64,000 bases of DNA from positions 2,170,001 through 2,234,000 of the forward strand of contig CP136494.1 of the NCBI GenBank assembly GCA_032768795.1. The letters run 5' to 3'. This DNA comes from Tremella fuciformis (Eukaryota > Basidiomycota > Tremellomycetes > Tremellales > Tremellaceae). The notes under the pieces are model-generated. The model ran no database searches. It was not told the DNA's origin and saw nothing but the letters and a program-made list of their open reading frames with translations. The number at the start of each line of letters is the position of its first letter. Within the stretch, counting starts at the first letter, position 1. Shown here piece by piece: positions 1 to 11,322 of the stretch. The position numbers were made by a program, and so were the translations under genes.

Positions 1-3000
1 TGAATACGACGGCATTTCCGTACAGCTGGACAGGCCTGCCTCTACCGCCCTTTTTGAGCGCAGCAGCGACGGCTGCACCGACCGAAGATTTATCCCCTTC
101 ACCCTCTTTGGCCTTTTCTGGCTTCTTGGCTTTCTTCCCCGGCACCTTTGGAGTCTTTGTCTCCCGATTCGAAAGCTCGTGCATGGTCTCCATGAAACGC
201 TCCTTGAGCTCGCCATTCGGCTGAGCAGCCCGCTGTGTCGGCTCTTCTCCGTGATCCTGGTCGTGGTCGTACCTGCCGACCTTCCTGACCGGTATAGCCG
301 GTGCATCTTCCGCCTTGACATAGAGAGCGACGTCTTCCGGCTGACTGGCCGAGAGCTCGAGGACCAATTGAGTCGAGGACAGGTTGTCGAAAGCGACAGT
401 CCGGACCGACGGCGCATTGATCACCACGCTGCCAAAATCGAGAAAATTGCTGCCGGAGGGCGTTAGGATTTTGTAGAGATGCGAATGCAGAGTGAGGTTA
501 TGCCTATCGACATTCTTCGAGCGGATCTCGATAAGCTGGTCGTTGGCCCGATTAAGCAGATTCCGGACAAAGATTTGCTTTTCATAGTTGTCATTGATGC
601 GACGGGGAAAGAATTCGAGGCGCTCCTCGACCGACTCGTGAGGCGGGATGACAATGACGTTTCGGTTCGCAGACAGCACCTTTGAGATGGCAGCGATCTC
701 GACTCTGGCCGAGAGGGCCGAGAGGTTCGAGACGCGGAGGGTTGAGGACTTGGACGCGCCCACGGTCACTTCGCCGAAATCAAATTTGCTCTCGGCGAGG
801 GAGATGAGCGAGGTGCACGACTCGGCGGTACAGGAGATGGTCCGGCGTGTCTTTGTTGCTGGCTTGCCGGCGGGTGACGAGTCAAGGAAGACTTTGAAGG
901 CAGACTTCCGCAGAGCGCCAGCGACCTCGGGGGGAGAAATCGAATCTCGGGCTGGGCGAAAGACGACAAACACGCGATACTCCGTACCTGGACGCATGGT
1001 GATTTCTTCAATCTGGTTAGGGATATTCTTCTCGACCAGTGCATCCGGAACGGTCGGACCTCTAGCCTCGGTAGACTCCGTGGCAGGTGGCGGGGGCTCA
1101 TTGTTGCCGAAGAAATGGGCCTCGCCATCTTCCTCCTCTGACTCGGTGGCATCGGTATGGAAGTGCGAGCTGGAAGCCCGTGACGTGGCGCGAGACAGCG
1201 GTCTCGAAGGCGGCAGAGACACATCCCTCAGACCGCTGCTGCCCTGAGACTCGTCTGCGTCGTACATGTCTGATGTCGCCGAAGGAGCAGAGGTGGCCAG
1301 GTGAGACGAGGTGGCAGCTGTCCACGCCTGACTCGAAGCGGACGAAACGGTTCGCGGGGAGTTATCGCGCCCTCGTAGAGTTTCCCTGTGCACCGAGGCG
1401 AGCCGGTCCGAAGATGCCTTGTGTTCAGCAGTACGTGTTGGGACGCGCTCCAGGACGGGAGGCACTTCTTCGTCCATATCGTCACCGGCAACGCCTGCAA
1501 GTCTGAAGACAACCTCCATGCCCTCGGACGCCCCAAAGTGAACATCAAGCGCACGCTCTCCGGCGTTCTTGCAAGTGATCATCTTCCTCGCCCACGAGCC
1601 GTCGGTGATCTGGCCAAAGTCAATGTTGGTCCCGCTGAGTATCTTGAGCGAATCATCGCTGGCCTCTGCCCTGCCCGACCCGATAGCTTTGCACGTCACG
1701 ACATTGCCGGACTGATGGACATTCGAGACGACAAAGTCAAACTCGAAATTCTCGATGGGCGCCTTGACGCGAAGCGACAGGCGGAGGTGCCGTGAGGACA
1801 AGGCGGGCAGGGGGACAGGTTGCGATGAGCGGTCAACGCCAAAGACGTTCTCCGAGTCAAGGTCGCGTAGGGAGAACCAGACCGAATCCTTCGAGGTGCA
1901 TGAGACAACGGCAGTCATCCAGACAAGCTCAATCTCGGACCGATTCACCAGAAGGACGTCTCGGTAGAACTCTGAGCCTACGACAGGCTCAGAGCCAAAA
2001 TCGATCAGCAGCTGACCAGAGGACTGTTGTTGGCCAGAGGCGAGGCCGGTGGCGGGATCGATCAGGGCGGCGGTGAAGAGAGAGCGGCAGACCGTCGCGA
2101 AGAACGGGAGGTTGAGAAGTTGACAGGAGGGCACCGAGGTGTCTTTGGGGCTGAAAGCCAGCTGCTCGCCTGCGATGGTGGCGCGAATGGCGATGCTGCC
2201 ATGTACAGAGTATGACCGGTGGACCGGGTCGAGTTTTCGGGCAGAGGGGGCGATGCCTCGGGTGGAGGACACAGACTGGCCGGTGCTGCCTGAGAGATTT
2301 GTGCGGTCCGAGAAACCGGAATTGCCGGCAGACTTGTCGGTCGAGGAGGATGGGACAGAAGACACTTCGGAAGAGGTGGTGCGCGACAAAGTGGGCATGA
2401 CGCGAGGGGTGAAACCGCCATCTGACAAGTTGGGCGATGGGACGAAAGGTGGCGGGCCATTGGTCGGCTGGAAAGAGAGGTAAACGACCGTGGTGGATTG
2501 GGCTGGGAGGAGGAAAGTGATGCTGGGCGAGCCAGGGGTGTTGGAGGAGGACGAGGTCGAGGAGGCCGAGCTGCTGGCTGAAGGAGTCAGTCTTGTGTCC
2601 GGGTGAGCAGCTGATAGGGAAGGTGACTCACCGCGCTCGTCCTCGCCGAGCCAGAAAAGGACCTGTCCATCGAGGTCGGTGTCCACCTCGACTTCGACCT
2701 CTCCATCACAGCAGTTCTTCAGGCCGAAACTGCGAACCTTTTTCTGCGAGCCCGAGTCATCGAGATATGTCGATTGAAGATGTATCCATCCTGAGGGCAC
2801 ATCGACGATCTGCACAAGCGCCGAAGAGCCATTTGCCACTCTGGAGGCGTGAGCCGAGGTGCCGGGCAGCGTAGGCGTCGCCGAGCTTGCCGGGCGGTGA
2901 ATGGCGATGGGCTGGGCTGTGGGCGGGCCAGAAGACGACGAGGAGGGGAGCGAGGCGGTGTCGTCGTCGTTTCCCGAGGCGATGTACCCCTCGGCGATGC

Positions 3001-3061
3001 CCATGAGGCCTTTGACGCTTGCGCCGACCAGCTCGCCAACATGGGTGACGATTCCCGACAT
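1..3061 (-). CDS. Large HYDIN/ASH-type Ig-fold repeat protein, partial (C-terminus off window)
   Basis: One uninterrupted reading frame runs from an ATG at 3061 to the left edge, about 1,020 residues without a stop or intron, so the gene continues beyond the window. The N-terminus is MSGIVTHVGELVGASVKGLM. Long Ser/Thr/Pro-rich stretches separate several beta-rich segments with the repeated pattern [FL/I]DFGxV..G...R.....N.S...L.LEL: near residue 480 (IDFGQITDGSW), 760 (FDFGEVTVGAS) and 875 (LDFGSVVINAP). This pattern is typical of ASH/MSP/HYDIN immunoglobulin-like modules. A Lys-rich stretch (PGKKAKKPEKAKEG) lies near residue 985. In animals such modules occur in ciliary and centrosomal proteins; the role in a non-flagellated yeast is unknown. 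The family call rests on motif pattern only. The reading frame itself is certain. Confidence 0.75.
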   Translation of the reverse strand, partial: MSGIVTHVGELVGASVKGLMGIAEGYIASGNDDDTASLPSSSSSGPPTAQPIAIHRPASSATPTLPGTSAHASRVANGSSALVQIVDVPSGWIHLQSTYLDDSGSQKKVRSFGLKNCCDGEVEVEVDTDLDGQVLFWLGEDERGESPSLSAAHPDTRLTPSASSSASSTSSSSNTPGSPSITFLLPAQSTTVVYLSFQPTNGPPPFVPSPNLSDGGFTPRVMPTLSRTTSSEVSSVPSSSTDKSAGNSGFSDRTNLSGSTGQSVSSTRGIAPSARKLDPVHRSYSVHGSIAIRATIAGEQLAFSPKDTSVPSCQLLNLPFFATVCRSLFTAALIDPATGLASGQQQSSGQLLIDFGSEPVVGSEFYRDVLLVNRSEIELVWMTAVVSCTSKDSVWFSLRDLDSENVFGVDRSSQPVPLPALSSRHLRLSLRVKAPIENFEFDFVVSNVHQSGNVVTCKAIGSGRAEASDDSLKILSGTNIDFGQITDGSWARKMITCKNAGERALDVHFGASEGMEVVFRLAGVAGDDMDEEVPPVLERVPTRTAEHKASSDRLASVHRETLRGRDNSPRTVSSASSQAWTAATSSHLATSAPSATSDMYDADESQGSSGLRDVSLPPSRPLSRATSRASSSHFHTDATESEEEDGEAHFFGNNEPPPPATESTEARGPTVPDALVEKNIPNQIEEITMRPGTEYRVFVVFRPARDSISPPEVAGALRKSAFKVFLDSSPAGKPATKTRRTISCTAESCTSLISLAESKFDFGEVTVGASKSSTLRVSNLSALSARVEIAAISKVLSANRNVIVIPPHESVEERLEFFPRRINDNYEKQIFVRNLLNRANDQLIEIRSKNVDRHNLTLHSHLYKILTPSGSNFLDFGSVVINAPSVRTVAFDNLSSTQLVLELSASQPEDVALYVKAEDAPAIPVRKVGRYDHDQDHGEEPTQRAAQPNGELKERFMETMHELSNRETKTPKVPGKKAKKPEKAKEGEGDKSSVGAAVAAALKKGGRGRPVQLYGNAVVF

Positions 3062-4108
3062 TGCGGTAGGTGGTGTACAGTAACGACGGATGGACAGGCG
3101 AGAAGAGGGGGAGAGGGGCAGGGCCGGAGACCGCCCGGTCTCGCACTACCGTTTATTCATGTTGCGCGTGAGGGAGAGGTGAGGTGCAAGAGCGAGACTG
3201 GCCGGCGTCGCCTCTTGTCGATCTGCGTGTGGGTAAGCGAACACTCTGCCTACGAAGGTGTGGGGATGGGCGAGTGGGGCCTCGAGGCCGATGGGCGGGT
3301 ACGGACACGGGTGGGTTGTCGTATGACTGAGACGGCGACCGGATACTTGGTAGCTCTTCGATGATGATGTCGATGGAGAGATGTCGAGCAGGTGGACAAG
3401 GGGAGATGCCTTTGAAACGAGTCCCAGAGTGTCACACGACCCAATCTGCTCCAGGCGAGTCACCTCTTTCCCCTGGTATGCACAGTATGTCGAGATGTCG
3501 AGCGGACCACTGTCGACTCGACTCGCGGCTCCGTGGCGAGACAGACTCGCGATGCGAGCCGACGAGAGGGAGATGGCCCAGAGCCACTCCCACACTCCGC
3601 GTGTCGGACCTCGTGTGCTGATGAGACACGGGTGATGGGCTGATCAATGTCGCTTTTGCTCACGCCGACATACAAAAGGTGGATGGCTCGTGGGCCGACC
3701 CGTCGGCTGGCCCCCTGGGCTGTGGAGAGAGCTCTTGTCGAGCGAGAATGGTGAAGATGTGGTACAAGGACAGGTGAGGGGTGGTGGAAAAGGGTGGTCT
3801 TGGAATTGGGGCCGAGGGTAAAAACGGCCATCGTCTAAGGGTTTCGCTTCCGTCACCTCCAAGCCCGCCGCCTCTTCGCATCGTTCTCGACCACATGTCA
3901 TGTGCATGCACCCCGCCTCAGAGCTTCAGGAAGTATCTGGGCCGACGTAGAAGCTGCGAATGTCTCAACGCTTTATATGCATCGACATGACATGGTCGTC
4001 TCTGCGTCTACCTCGTCATCCTCCTCCCTCTCATCTCCTCCCGCCGGCGCTTCACCTTTACTTCTCTTCGCCGTGACCGTACGCACTCTGTGCCTATGCG
4101 CCCAGCGA
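3062..4108. other. Intergenic region, 1.05 kb
   Basis: This is the shared flank between the start of the HYDIN-like gene and the stop of the cornichon gene. Only short overlapping frames on both strands are present, with no recognisable domain. It probably holds the promoter and 5' leader of the first and the 3' UTR of the second. Confidence 0.5.
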
Positions 4109-4936
4109 TCAATCTGACCTCAGCACATCTGATCTCTCGATCTCAAGCCCAACGCGATGCTGCTCACCCGAAATCAACGCCAGGATCATGCGGTACAGGT
4201 AGTAGAAGAACGACACGAGGTAGAACCCGAGCTTGATGAACGACTCTTTCTTGTGTCCCGAGAGCGTGCGGAAGATCTCTGTCGCATCGTACATGTGGTT
4301 CTTGTTCATGATCCTTCTCGTCAGGTCTGTCATGTAGTATCAAGATGAGACAGGACGCACTTGTTCACGTTGTACCCCACTAACGGCGCGTTGAGGAGGA
4401 AGGCGATGAATTGGCCAGAGAGCAGGAAGCAAAGGGTGAGGAACGCATGGGCGATCATTTCAGGCAGTACGAACTGCAAATCAGCACTTGTCCATTGGAG
4501 GGAGATGGACGAAGAAAGTGCCGAGGTGGGTGGGGCTGGATACATACTTGGTTGAGCTTGTTGCAGAGGTCGATGGGGTTGATGTAGTCTGCACTGTCAG
4601 CAGCGACCCTACTGCTTTTGGTACTGTAATCTCGGACTGACCGCACTCGAGGTCGGAGAACATGATGATCTGGTCATGAGTCTTGAGTTTCCTTCTGGCC
4701 AAACAGGCGACTCACGAAGAACACCATGGTGAACAGCAGCACGGCGGCCATGAGGACCGCAAAGAGGAAAAGCCATCCTGTTTTTACAACGCGCAGCCAT
4801 CACGATGAGCAGTCGAGCAGGCCGTAGAAGAGGTGGGATGAGGAAGTGGTTGGGCGGCAAGGTGGCAGGAAGCAAGGGGAGATCCGGTCAGCCAAAGCTC
4901 CCAACACGCCACCTGCAACCCACCTTCTCCGCCCAT
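4109..4936 (-). CDS. ERV14: Cornichon / ERV14 cargo receptor
   Basis: This is a COPII cargo receptor of the cornichon family, an ER-to-Golgi membrane protein that selects transmembrane cargo. Exons on the minus strand: 4936-4924, 4777-4716, 4669-4642, 4588-4548, 4473-4361, 4313-4168 and 4113-4109. The first exon is only 13 nt. The product is about 135 aa, close to the usual 138. It shows the family landmarks: an N-terminal helix [20 protein letters not shown], the acidic [17 protein letters not shown] segment, [18 protein letters not shown], and [20 protein letters not shown] followed by a last hydrophobic segment [18 protein letters not shown]. If the final GTGAGC...GGTCAG intron is retained, the same stop is reached after an 18-residue tail unlike family C-termini, so I prefer the spliced end. 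Confidence 0.93.
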
Positions 4937-5188
4937 CTTGCCGAATATGCGCTGTGGCCTGTTTCTCGAGTCACTCGAGGGTCTGGATGCGATATGCAAG
5001 GTGGCAAGCGACGAAGAGCGAGAGATAGAAAGAGATGTTGCTGGCTGGCTGGCTAAAGTGAGAGACTACGAATAAGGGTTGACCACGCGGCATCAGCCGG
5101 AGTTATGACGTATCGCCGACCAATCAGCACAAGCTCCTCCCAACACGCTCTGTACTCTCTAGCTGCTCAGCAGACACTTCCCCAAGAC

Positions 5189-6419
5189 ATGGCACGCAGC
5201 AAGCCCTACGACGTACGTACACATGTCTTGGTGCAGCACGGGAGACTGACGCACAGCGACAAGGGGGTCGTGCCAATCCCGACGGACCCGGGCGATGGAC
5301 ACATGACCTCGCCCCTTCCTCTGCCTCGTCGTCCTCCTTGGCAGCCCGGCTCTCTGGCTCTTCGAAGTCTACCTCGTATGGCGCCGCATCCGGTCCGCCT
5401 TCCCTACTGTCTCGTATATCAGGCGGGGCGGGCAAAGAGCTGCTGCCCAATGCTGCATCCTCATCAAAGGGAAAGATGGCGGCAGACTCGCCCAACGCCC
5501 TTGTTCGCGGGCCGAATTCCGGTAGAGAGCTCTTACCGCCCCAGCGACAGGCCAAGGGGTCCAAGATCCTCGAGGCAAGACCGGGAGAACGGAACCTCGC
5601 GCAGAGTGGGATCAATGCGGCGCTGGGTTTAGGTGGTTCTGGGAATCGGCGTGACAGGCCCCCCAAAGAGCATGTGGTTGGGGGGAGGGAGATGGCTGGG
5701 GGTGTGAGCATCTTTGGGGCTGCGCGGAGCAGTCTTTGGGTCAGAGTGGAGAACCTCGCACAAGGTACGACTGCCGAGGATGTCATCGTGAGTGCTCCCT
5801 TCTCGCGGTATATTTGCGGAAAGCCTGACGCGTAGTCGGCATTCGCCCCTGCGCCCATACTATCGGCCAACATCTCGTCCGCCCCCACTGCTGCGCTCAT
5901 ATCGGTCGACGTAGAGGTCCCCACACGCGTGGAGGCGGATGCCATCATACAGAAATACAATGGGGTGGTGGCAGACGGCAATACACTCAGAGTGGGCTTG
6001 GTCCGGCCTGGACTGGCGGAACGTCTGTCTCAATCTGGCCAAGCGACACCGCAGCGCTCGTTCAAGTCGCCAGATCCACCACAGCCGCATGCCCAGCCTG
6101 ATCCGAGGGTTCGGGAGCTGATCAGTGCGCCCAGCACGGGGTGCGTCTCCTTCACTCAGGTCCTACCCGTCGCTGACGTCGCAGCAAGATGTACTCGGAC
6201 CAGATACTCCGTGCAGATCCCTCGGCCGGCATAATCACGCTTGCAGTCGAGCCGCAGCAGAGAGACAGCGCGTCGACACGGCGGGCAGATGCGTGGCTGG
6301 TCGGCGGGCCACCAAGAAGTGCCGGGGCGGCATCGAGCCCCAGCCTGTCGTCTCGGGTAGGAGGGAGAGGGAGGGGTCAGATTGGCGGGGGCAGCTATGC
6401 GGACATGCTGGTGGATTGA
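5189..6419 (+). CDS. RRM-containing RNA-binding protein, possibly ALY/Yra1-like
   Basis: Four exons (5189-5212, 5257-5787, 5836-6140, 6185-6419) encode 364 aa. The N-terminal half is Ser/Gly/Arg-rich and probably disordered. A single RNA-recognition motif begins with SSLWVRVENLAQGTTAEDVI (RNP2-like) and runs to VPTRVEADAIIQKYNGVVAD plus TLRVGLV, with a weak RNP1 region. The tail contains RGRGQIGGGSYADMLVD, an RG-rich patch followed by a short acidic end, an arrangement reminiscent of ALY/REF/Yra1 mRNA-export adaptors. The ATG opens the only frame that splices through; all three introns are 44-48 nt with CTGAC branch-like sequence. RRM assignment is good; the export role is inference. Confidence 0.75.
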
Positions 6420-7562
6420 GCATAGCTGCGAGGGTGGGGGAAAGACGAGCATGTCGTTCATGTCTATGTTCCCGGATCCATGCATTTCTCATATCATGAA
6501 ATCATGAAAGGCGGCGTTGGCCTGTCCAGCCGGACCGACCAAGGCCGTCGTCGCAACTCCATATCTCACTCTCCTTCAGCATCTTCCATCTCCGCCGCCC
6601 GACATCTCCCGCAGCGATTCGCCCGACTCACACCATCGAACAAAGGTGCGTCGACCGCACAACGACAACGGGAACCATCCGAAGGCCGTATGGCGACTGA
6701 ACATTCGCCTTCACACATGCGAGGCATCGAGGCAAATTAAGACGAGTCGATCCTTTCTCCTCGGCCCCCGTCGCCATTCGTTGCTTTCAAAGTCCACCGA
6801 GGGTAGGTGGACACTATCTCCTGGCAGCAGCAGCACCAGGATGTCCTCCTCGGGCTCGAACGCCATCGCTTCATCCCCGTCGTTTCCGCCGCCCGCGTCC
6901 TCGTCCTCGTCCTCATGGCACCAGGCCGACTTGCCGAGTCTCAACGGCAGTCGAAGGCCGGCGTCCCCCACGACGGCGACTTCAGCGAGTCTTCTTTCCC
7001 CCTCCGCTCCACGTCGTGAGACATCTGCGTCTCGACACCCCGCGAGTCAAAGGAAGGGCGGAAAATCGCGTTCGAACGTCGATGAAGAGGGTCGGGGGAA
7101 CGAGGACGATGAGGGGGGTATAAGAAAGGGTGGGTCGTCGTCTGTCTCTCCTTCCCTCTATCTCTCCAGACACGCTAGCTAGCTAGCTGCTTTGGGTTGT
7201 CCCCTATCCCCCCCCCCCCTGTCCTCTGTGTCTCTGTCCGCCCATCAGGCCTTGTTCCCCCCTTGCCCGACAGTCGGACGCCCGACCGAACTATTATCGT
7301 CTGTTCCTCTGACGATTGACCGACCACCTACGCATTCTCTCCCTCTCCGTATCGAGAGCCGTGCTGTGCTGTGCTTGTCTCGCACTGCTGTGCCCGTCTC
7401 CGCTGGTGCTCCTCGCGACTGCTGTCGTCATTAACGCGTGCTCACGCTTTGACCCCCCCTTGTCTGCTCGTCGGACCTGTCCTGACTCGTTCACCTGACA
7501 CCACACGCCCCTTCGTCCCATTACTCCCCCATCCCATTCGACTCGACGCTCTATCACTACAA
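6420..7562 (+). other. Intergenic/5' region upstream of DUG2, with a possible Ser-rich short ORF (6841-7182)
   Basis: This 1.1 kb region lies upstream of DUG2. It contains an open frame from ATG 6841 to 7182 that is low-complexity (Ser/Pro-rich, then Lys/Arg/Glu-rich, about 113 aa). No domain is recognisable. It could be an upstream ORF, an unplaced first exon or chance. Pyrimidine-rich runs and a (CTAG)n stretch near 7170-7190 follow. Confidence 0.3.
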
Positions 7563-10500
7563 ATGTCGCTCAACGACCCCTGCATCCTGCCGGCGCTGTA
7601 CGACGGCCTCGCCACGCCTCCCATCTCGCCCACCTTCAAATCGCGCCCCCTCCCCACACCGCCCACCGCGACTTGCCCGGCCATCCTATATACCCCCGCA
7701 CCGTCCACTCGCACCTCCCCTACTGGCTCCCCGGCGGCCCTTACGAATGGGCAACGCTCCCCTCGCCTCCTTCGCTCTTCGCCCCGCGCCGTCTCTCCCG
7801 CGCCTCCCCTGCCCGTTCTGAAACCCCCCAAACCCGTCTTGAACCTCGACACCAACCTCAACCTCCTTGCGCTCCTCGACGTCGATTCCGATACAGACTC
7901 CCTCACTCGCGATAGGAAGGGCAAGATGCCCGCCCTGTCGCACCTGCTCAGCGTGGGCAAGGGCCGGGTCCTGAGCCTCGCCGCGGACGACAAGTACGTC
8001 TATGCCGGCTGTCAGAGTGCGGACAACGAGATCGTCGTGAGGTGGCATATTCTTGGCGCGGACGCTCCGGGCTCACCGACAGGTATTCTCTCGCACGTCG
8101 CTGCAGCCCATGTTCCGTCTGCTCGGCCACGAGGGCAGCGTGCTCGCATTGATGGTTGTCCCTGAGAAGGGCTGGCTCGTCAGCTCGAGCAGTGAGTGCG
8201 CTTCTGCTGAGGTCTAAAAACGCTGACGTACAGGTGCTGGTGATATCCGAGTGCGTGATTGAGCTCAATAGCACAGCCAGAGCTGACTCGCAGATCTGGA
8301 CTACGGCTGCTCTGCAACCCGTTTACATCATACACCCATGCGACCGAACTTCAGGCGACATCTACTGCCTCGCGTGGGATGAGCGCCAGGGTGGTACACT
8401 GTACTTTGGTGCATATCTCCCCGACAGGTATGCCGGCTTTGCATTGACTTGCAGGAACGCAGAGCACTTCTATTGAGTGGGTCAACTTCAGCGACAGCAG
8501 CCCTACCAGGACTCGCAAGCCCTCTATGCCCGCGACGAGTGCCAGCGTGACTGTCGCCATCGCGTCGGACGCTCCTGCCCCTGTCACGCCCAGTCCGCCG
8601 TCCTCATCCGTCCCCCCAACGCCGAGCCAGCGCACTGGCCGTTACAAACCCCACTCGTTTTTCGACAATCCTCCCTCGGGCTATGTATCCGGTACCTCTA
8701 CACCAGCATGCTCCGCCCGGCCATCACTGGAGAACTCGAATCATCGCGCCCGCCTGTCCACCCAGCTTCAGCAGATCGATCTGAACCATATACACAGGGG
8801 CTGCGGCCACGTTGCCGAGCTGGAGGTAGATGCCGAAGCACGTATAGCCTTCGCCCACTACGGCTACATCTACGCCATGGCCCTCATACACCGGCCCAAC
8901 GACCAGCGCTGGCTTGTCACCGGATCGGGTGATACAGATGTCAAGATCTGGGAGTGCGAGGCTGGAGGAGGCTTACGGTTCCTGCGCAACTTTTCAGGGC
9001 TGAATGGCGCCGCGCTGTCATTCGCGGTCCGCGATTCCCTCCTCTATGCCGGTCTGCAAGATGGTCAGATCGTCGTGTGGGACCTCGAGACTTCGGCGTG
9101 TATACGAACGATCGAGGCTCACGAGAGCGACGTCTTGGCTATGAGTGTCCTCGGCGGCGACCTCTACACGTGCGGAGCGGACGGCAAAGTTTTGCGGGTG
9201 AATGAGCGATTCGACTGCACGGCCCATTTTAGAGGCCACTCGGGCATCATTCTCAGTTCGACCATTGTTGAAGGGCAAAATGGCAGCTGGGAACTCATCA
9301 CCGCTGGCAACGACTCGTACGTCAAGGTAAGTTCTGATTCCACACACACAGCACGATCGAGGTTGACGGCAAGATATGGTCAGTCGATGCCCCGCGCGTG
9401 GACCAGACGCCCTCGCCTCTGGAAGTGGAGGCAGAGGGCGATGTCATGCTGTACGCGCTGTCCAAGCTGGTAGCTGTCCCCACCGTCAGCGATGACGAGC
9501 ACCGCGAAAGGTCTGCCCCTGCAGCCGCAAACGACAATAGCTGACATTCAGTTGTCGACAGGGTGCCCATCTCTTGAAGAAGATCTTGACTCAGCTCGGT
9601 GCGCAGGGCCAAGTAGTGAGATCCATGCTGGCCGTTCAAGCGGGTTTGGCTGATCTTAGATATCTGGAGAGCACGGCTTGAACCCGCTTGTCCTTGCCAC
9701 CTTCTCCGGCAGGGATACCGGCAGGCAGCGGAAGCGCTTACTCTTTTATGGTCAGCCTTGTCTATACGCCAGCCTCGGAGCTGATATCTAGGCCATTATG
9801 ACGTGCAGCCTGCGGCGGAAGAGCTGTGGGAGACCAATCCATGGGAACTTTCGGGACGAAACGGGTGAGCAGCCTGCTCATGCTCTTGCTGCCACCGCTG
9901 ACAAGCAGCTACCTTTACGGCCGCGGTGTTTCGGACAACAAAGGTCCGGTTCTTGCGGTCGCCTGCGCGGCCGCAGCCTTACAAGAACGACGCGAGCTGG
10001 ATGTCGACGTCGTCATGCTCATCGAAGGCGAGGAAGAAGCCGGCAGCAAGGGCTTCTCGGCTATCGTGCAACAAATCAAAGACGCCATCGGGCATATCGA
10101 CGCCATCCTCCTTTCCAACTCGACGTGGATCGGGGAGAATGACCCCTGTGTCGTCTTTGGCATGCGTGGAGTGGTGTACGCCAATCTGGCCATCTCGTCA
10201 GAAGGCGACGATGCTCACTCTGGTGTGGACGGGGGCGCGGTGGCCGAACCGATGTTTGACATGGTCCGCCTTCTTGGCTCGCTGAGCGGGGCAGATGGTG
10301 TGCACGTGCCAGGCTTCTGTGTGTCGTATCCTCCTGCCTTCTCTTTCCATTTTGACGATCAGATTCGAAAGTCCGCCCAAAGTCACAGACTGAGATGGAG
10401 ATTCTGTCCGATGTCGCCCGCGCCTCGGGCCGATCTGCCGATGAGCTGTCGAAAGTCTGGCGCGAGCCCAGCTTTTCCATCGCCAACATCTCATCGAGCG

Positions 10501-11015
10501 GGACAGGCAACAAGACGGTCATCCCACGACGAGTTAGCGCGGATATCAGCTTGCGGATTGTGCCCGACCAGGATTGTCAGCAGGTGGTAGATGCCCTCAA
10601 GGCGTATTGTGCCAGGGTTTTTGCGGACCTGAACTCTCCCAACCATTTTGAAGTGGGTGTCCCCACAATGCCCCTACCTTCGCTCGCACTGTCACTACGT
10701 GTTACTTACTGACCTCAGGTCACCGTCACCCACTCTGCCTCGTGGTGGCTCACCCAGCTGGATTCGCCCTACTTTCGAGCACTCGAAGGCGCTGTGCAGG
10801 ATATCTGGGGCGTGCCGCCGCTCAAGATTCGCGAAGGAGGTACGGTGCCCACTGTGCACTGGCTCGAACATGAGTTTGGCGCGCCGTGCGTGCACCTTCC
10901 TCTGGGCCAGGCGAGCGATGCGGGGCATCTGGCCAACGAACGCATGCGTCTGTTGAATCTGAGGAACGGCAAGCGTGTCATCGAGTCGTATCTCACCCGA
11001 GTGGCGTCCATCTGA
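7563..11015 (+). CDS. DUG2: DUG2: WD40 + M20 peptidase subunit of the glutathione degradosome
   Basis: This is a cytosolic component of the Dug2-Dug3 pathway that cleaves the gamma-glutamyl bond of glutathione. Twelve exons (7563-8036, 8083-8191, 8234-8250, 8294-8408, 8455-9326, 9374-9510, 9552-9612, 9660-9750, 9792-9864, 9909-10318, 10363-10652, 10719-11015) give 981 aa. The N-terminal Pro/Ser-rich stretch leads into WD repeats (GHEGSVLAL...WLVSSSSAGDIRIW; WLVTGSGDTDVKIW; HSGIILSS...AGNDSYVKIW). The C-terminal half is an M20 metallopeptidase with HYDVQP, YGRGVSDNKGP, EGEEEAGSKG, DDAHSGVDGG and the terminal LGQASDAGHLANERM, so the metal-ligand positions appear retained. The third exon is only 17 nt. 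The WD40-M20 fusion is diagnostic of Dug2. Confidence 0.93.
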
Positions 11016-11322
11016 TCCAACCACCCATCATCTCATCCCAAACGAAAAGTCACATACTGTCATCAGCCACCATCCACCACATACATTTAATTTACGTATA
11101 GTACCGCATCTTAGTCGCATTGCATCCACCGCACACCATGCACAGTCGTCGTCCTTTAACGGAGATTGCTTGTGGAGGTATCGGGTTTTGATCGTGGGAT
11201 GGCCAGACTTTCCGTGCGCGGATATTCGCTCCTTGCTGGATGTGGGTAGCCCTCTGCAGACGGTTGCTGTGCGTCTGCCAACTGACGAGCTACCAGTTTC
11301 ATAGCTGGAAATATCATCCAGA
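11016..11322. other. Short intergenic region
   Basis: This is the 307 bp spacer between the DUG2 stop and the lactonase start, presumably holding the DUG2 3' UTR and the lactonase promoter. No other signal was seen. Confidence 0.4.

Noticed and set aside
766..1224. 152-codon minus-strand frame inside the HYDIN-like gene
   Set aside because: It is an alternative-frame shadow of the longer, unbroken frame from 3061 to the window edge.
5124..5981. 285-codon minus-strand frame opposite the RRM gene
   Set aside because: The plus-strand model has correct introns and an RRM; the minus frame is a GC-codon-bias shadow with no domain.
7173..7190. (CTAG)n run as a possible repeat or promoter element
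   Set aside because: Too short (about 15 bases) and isolated to assign any role.
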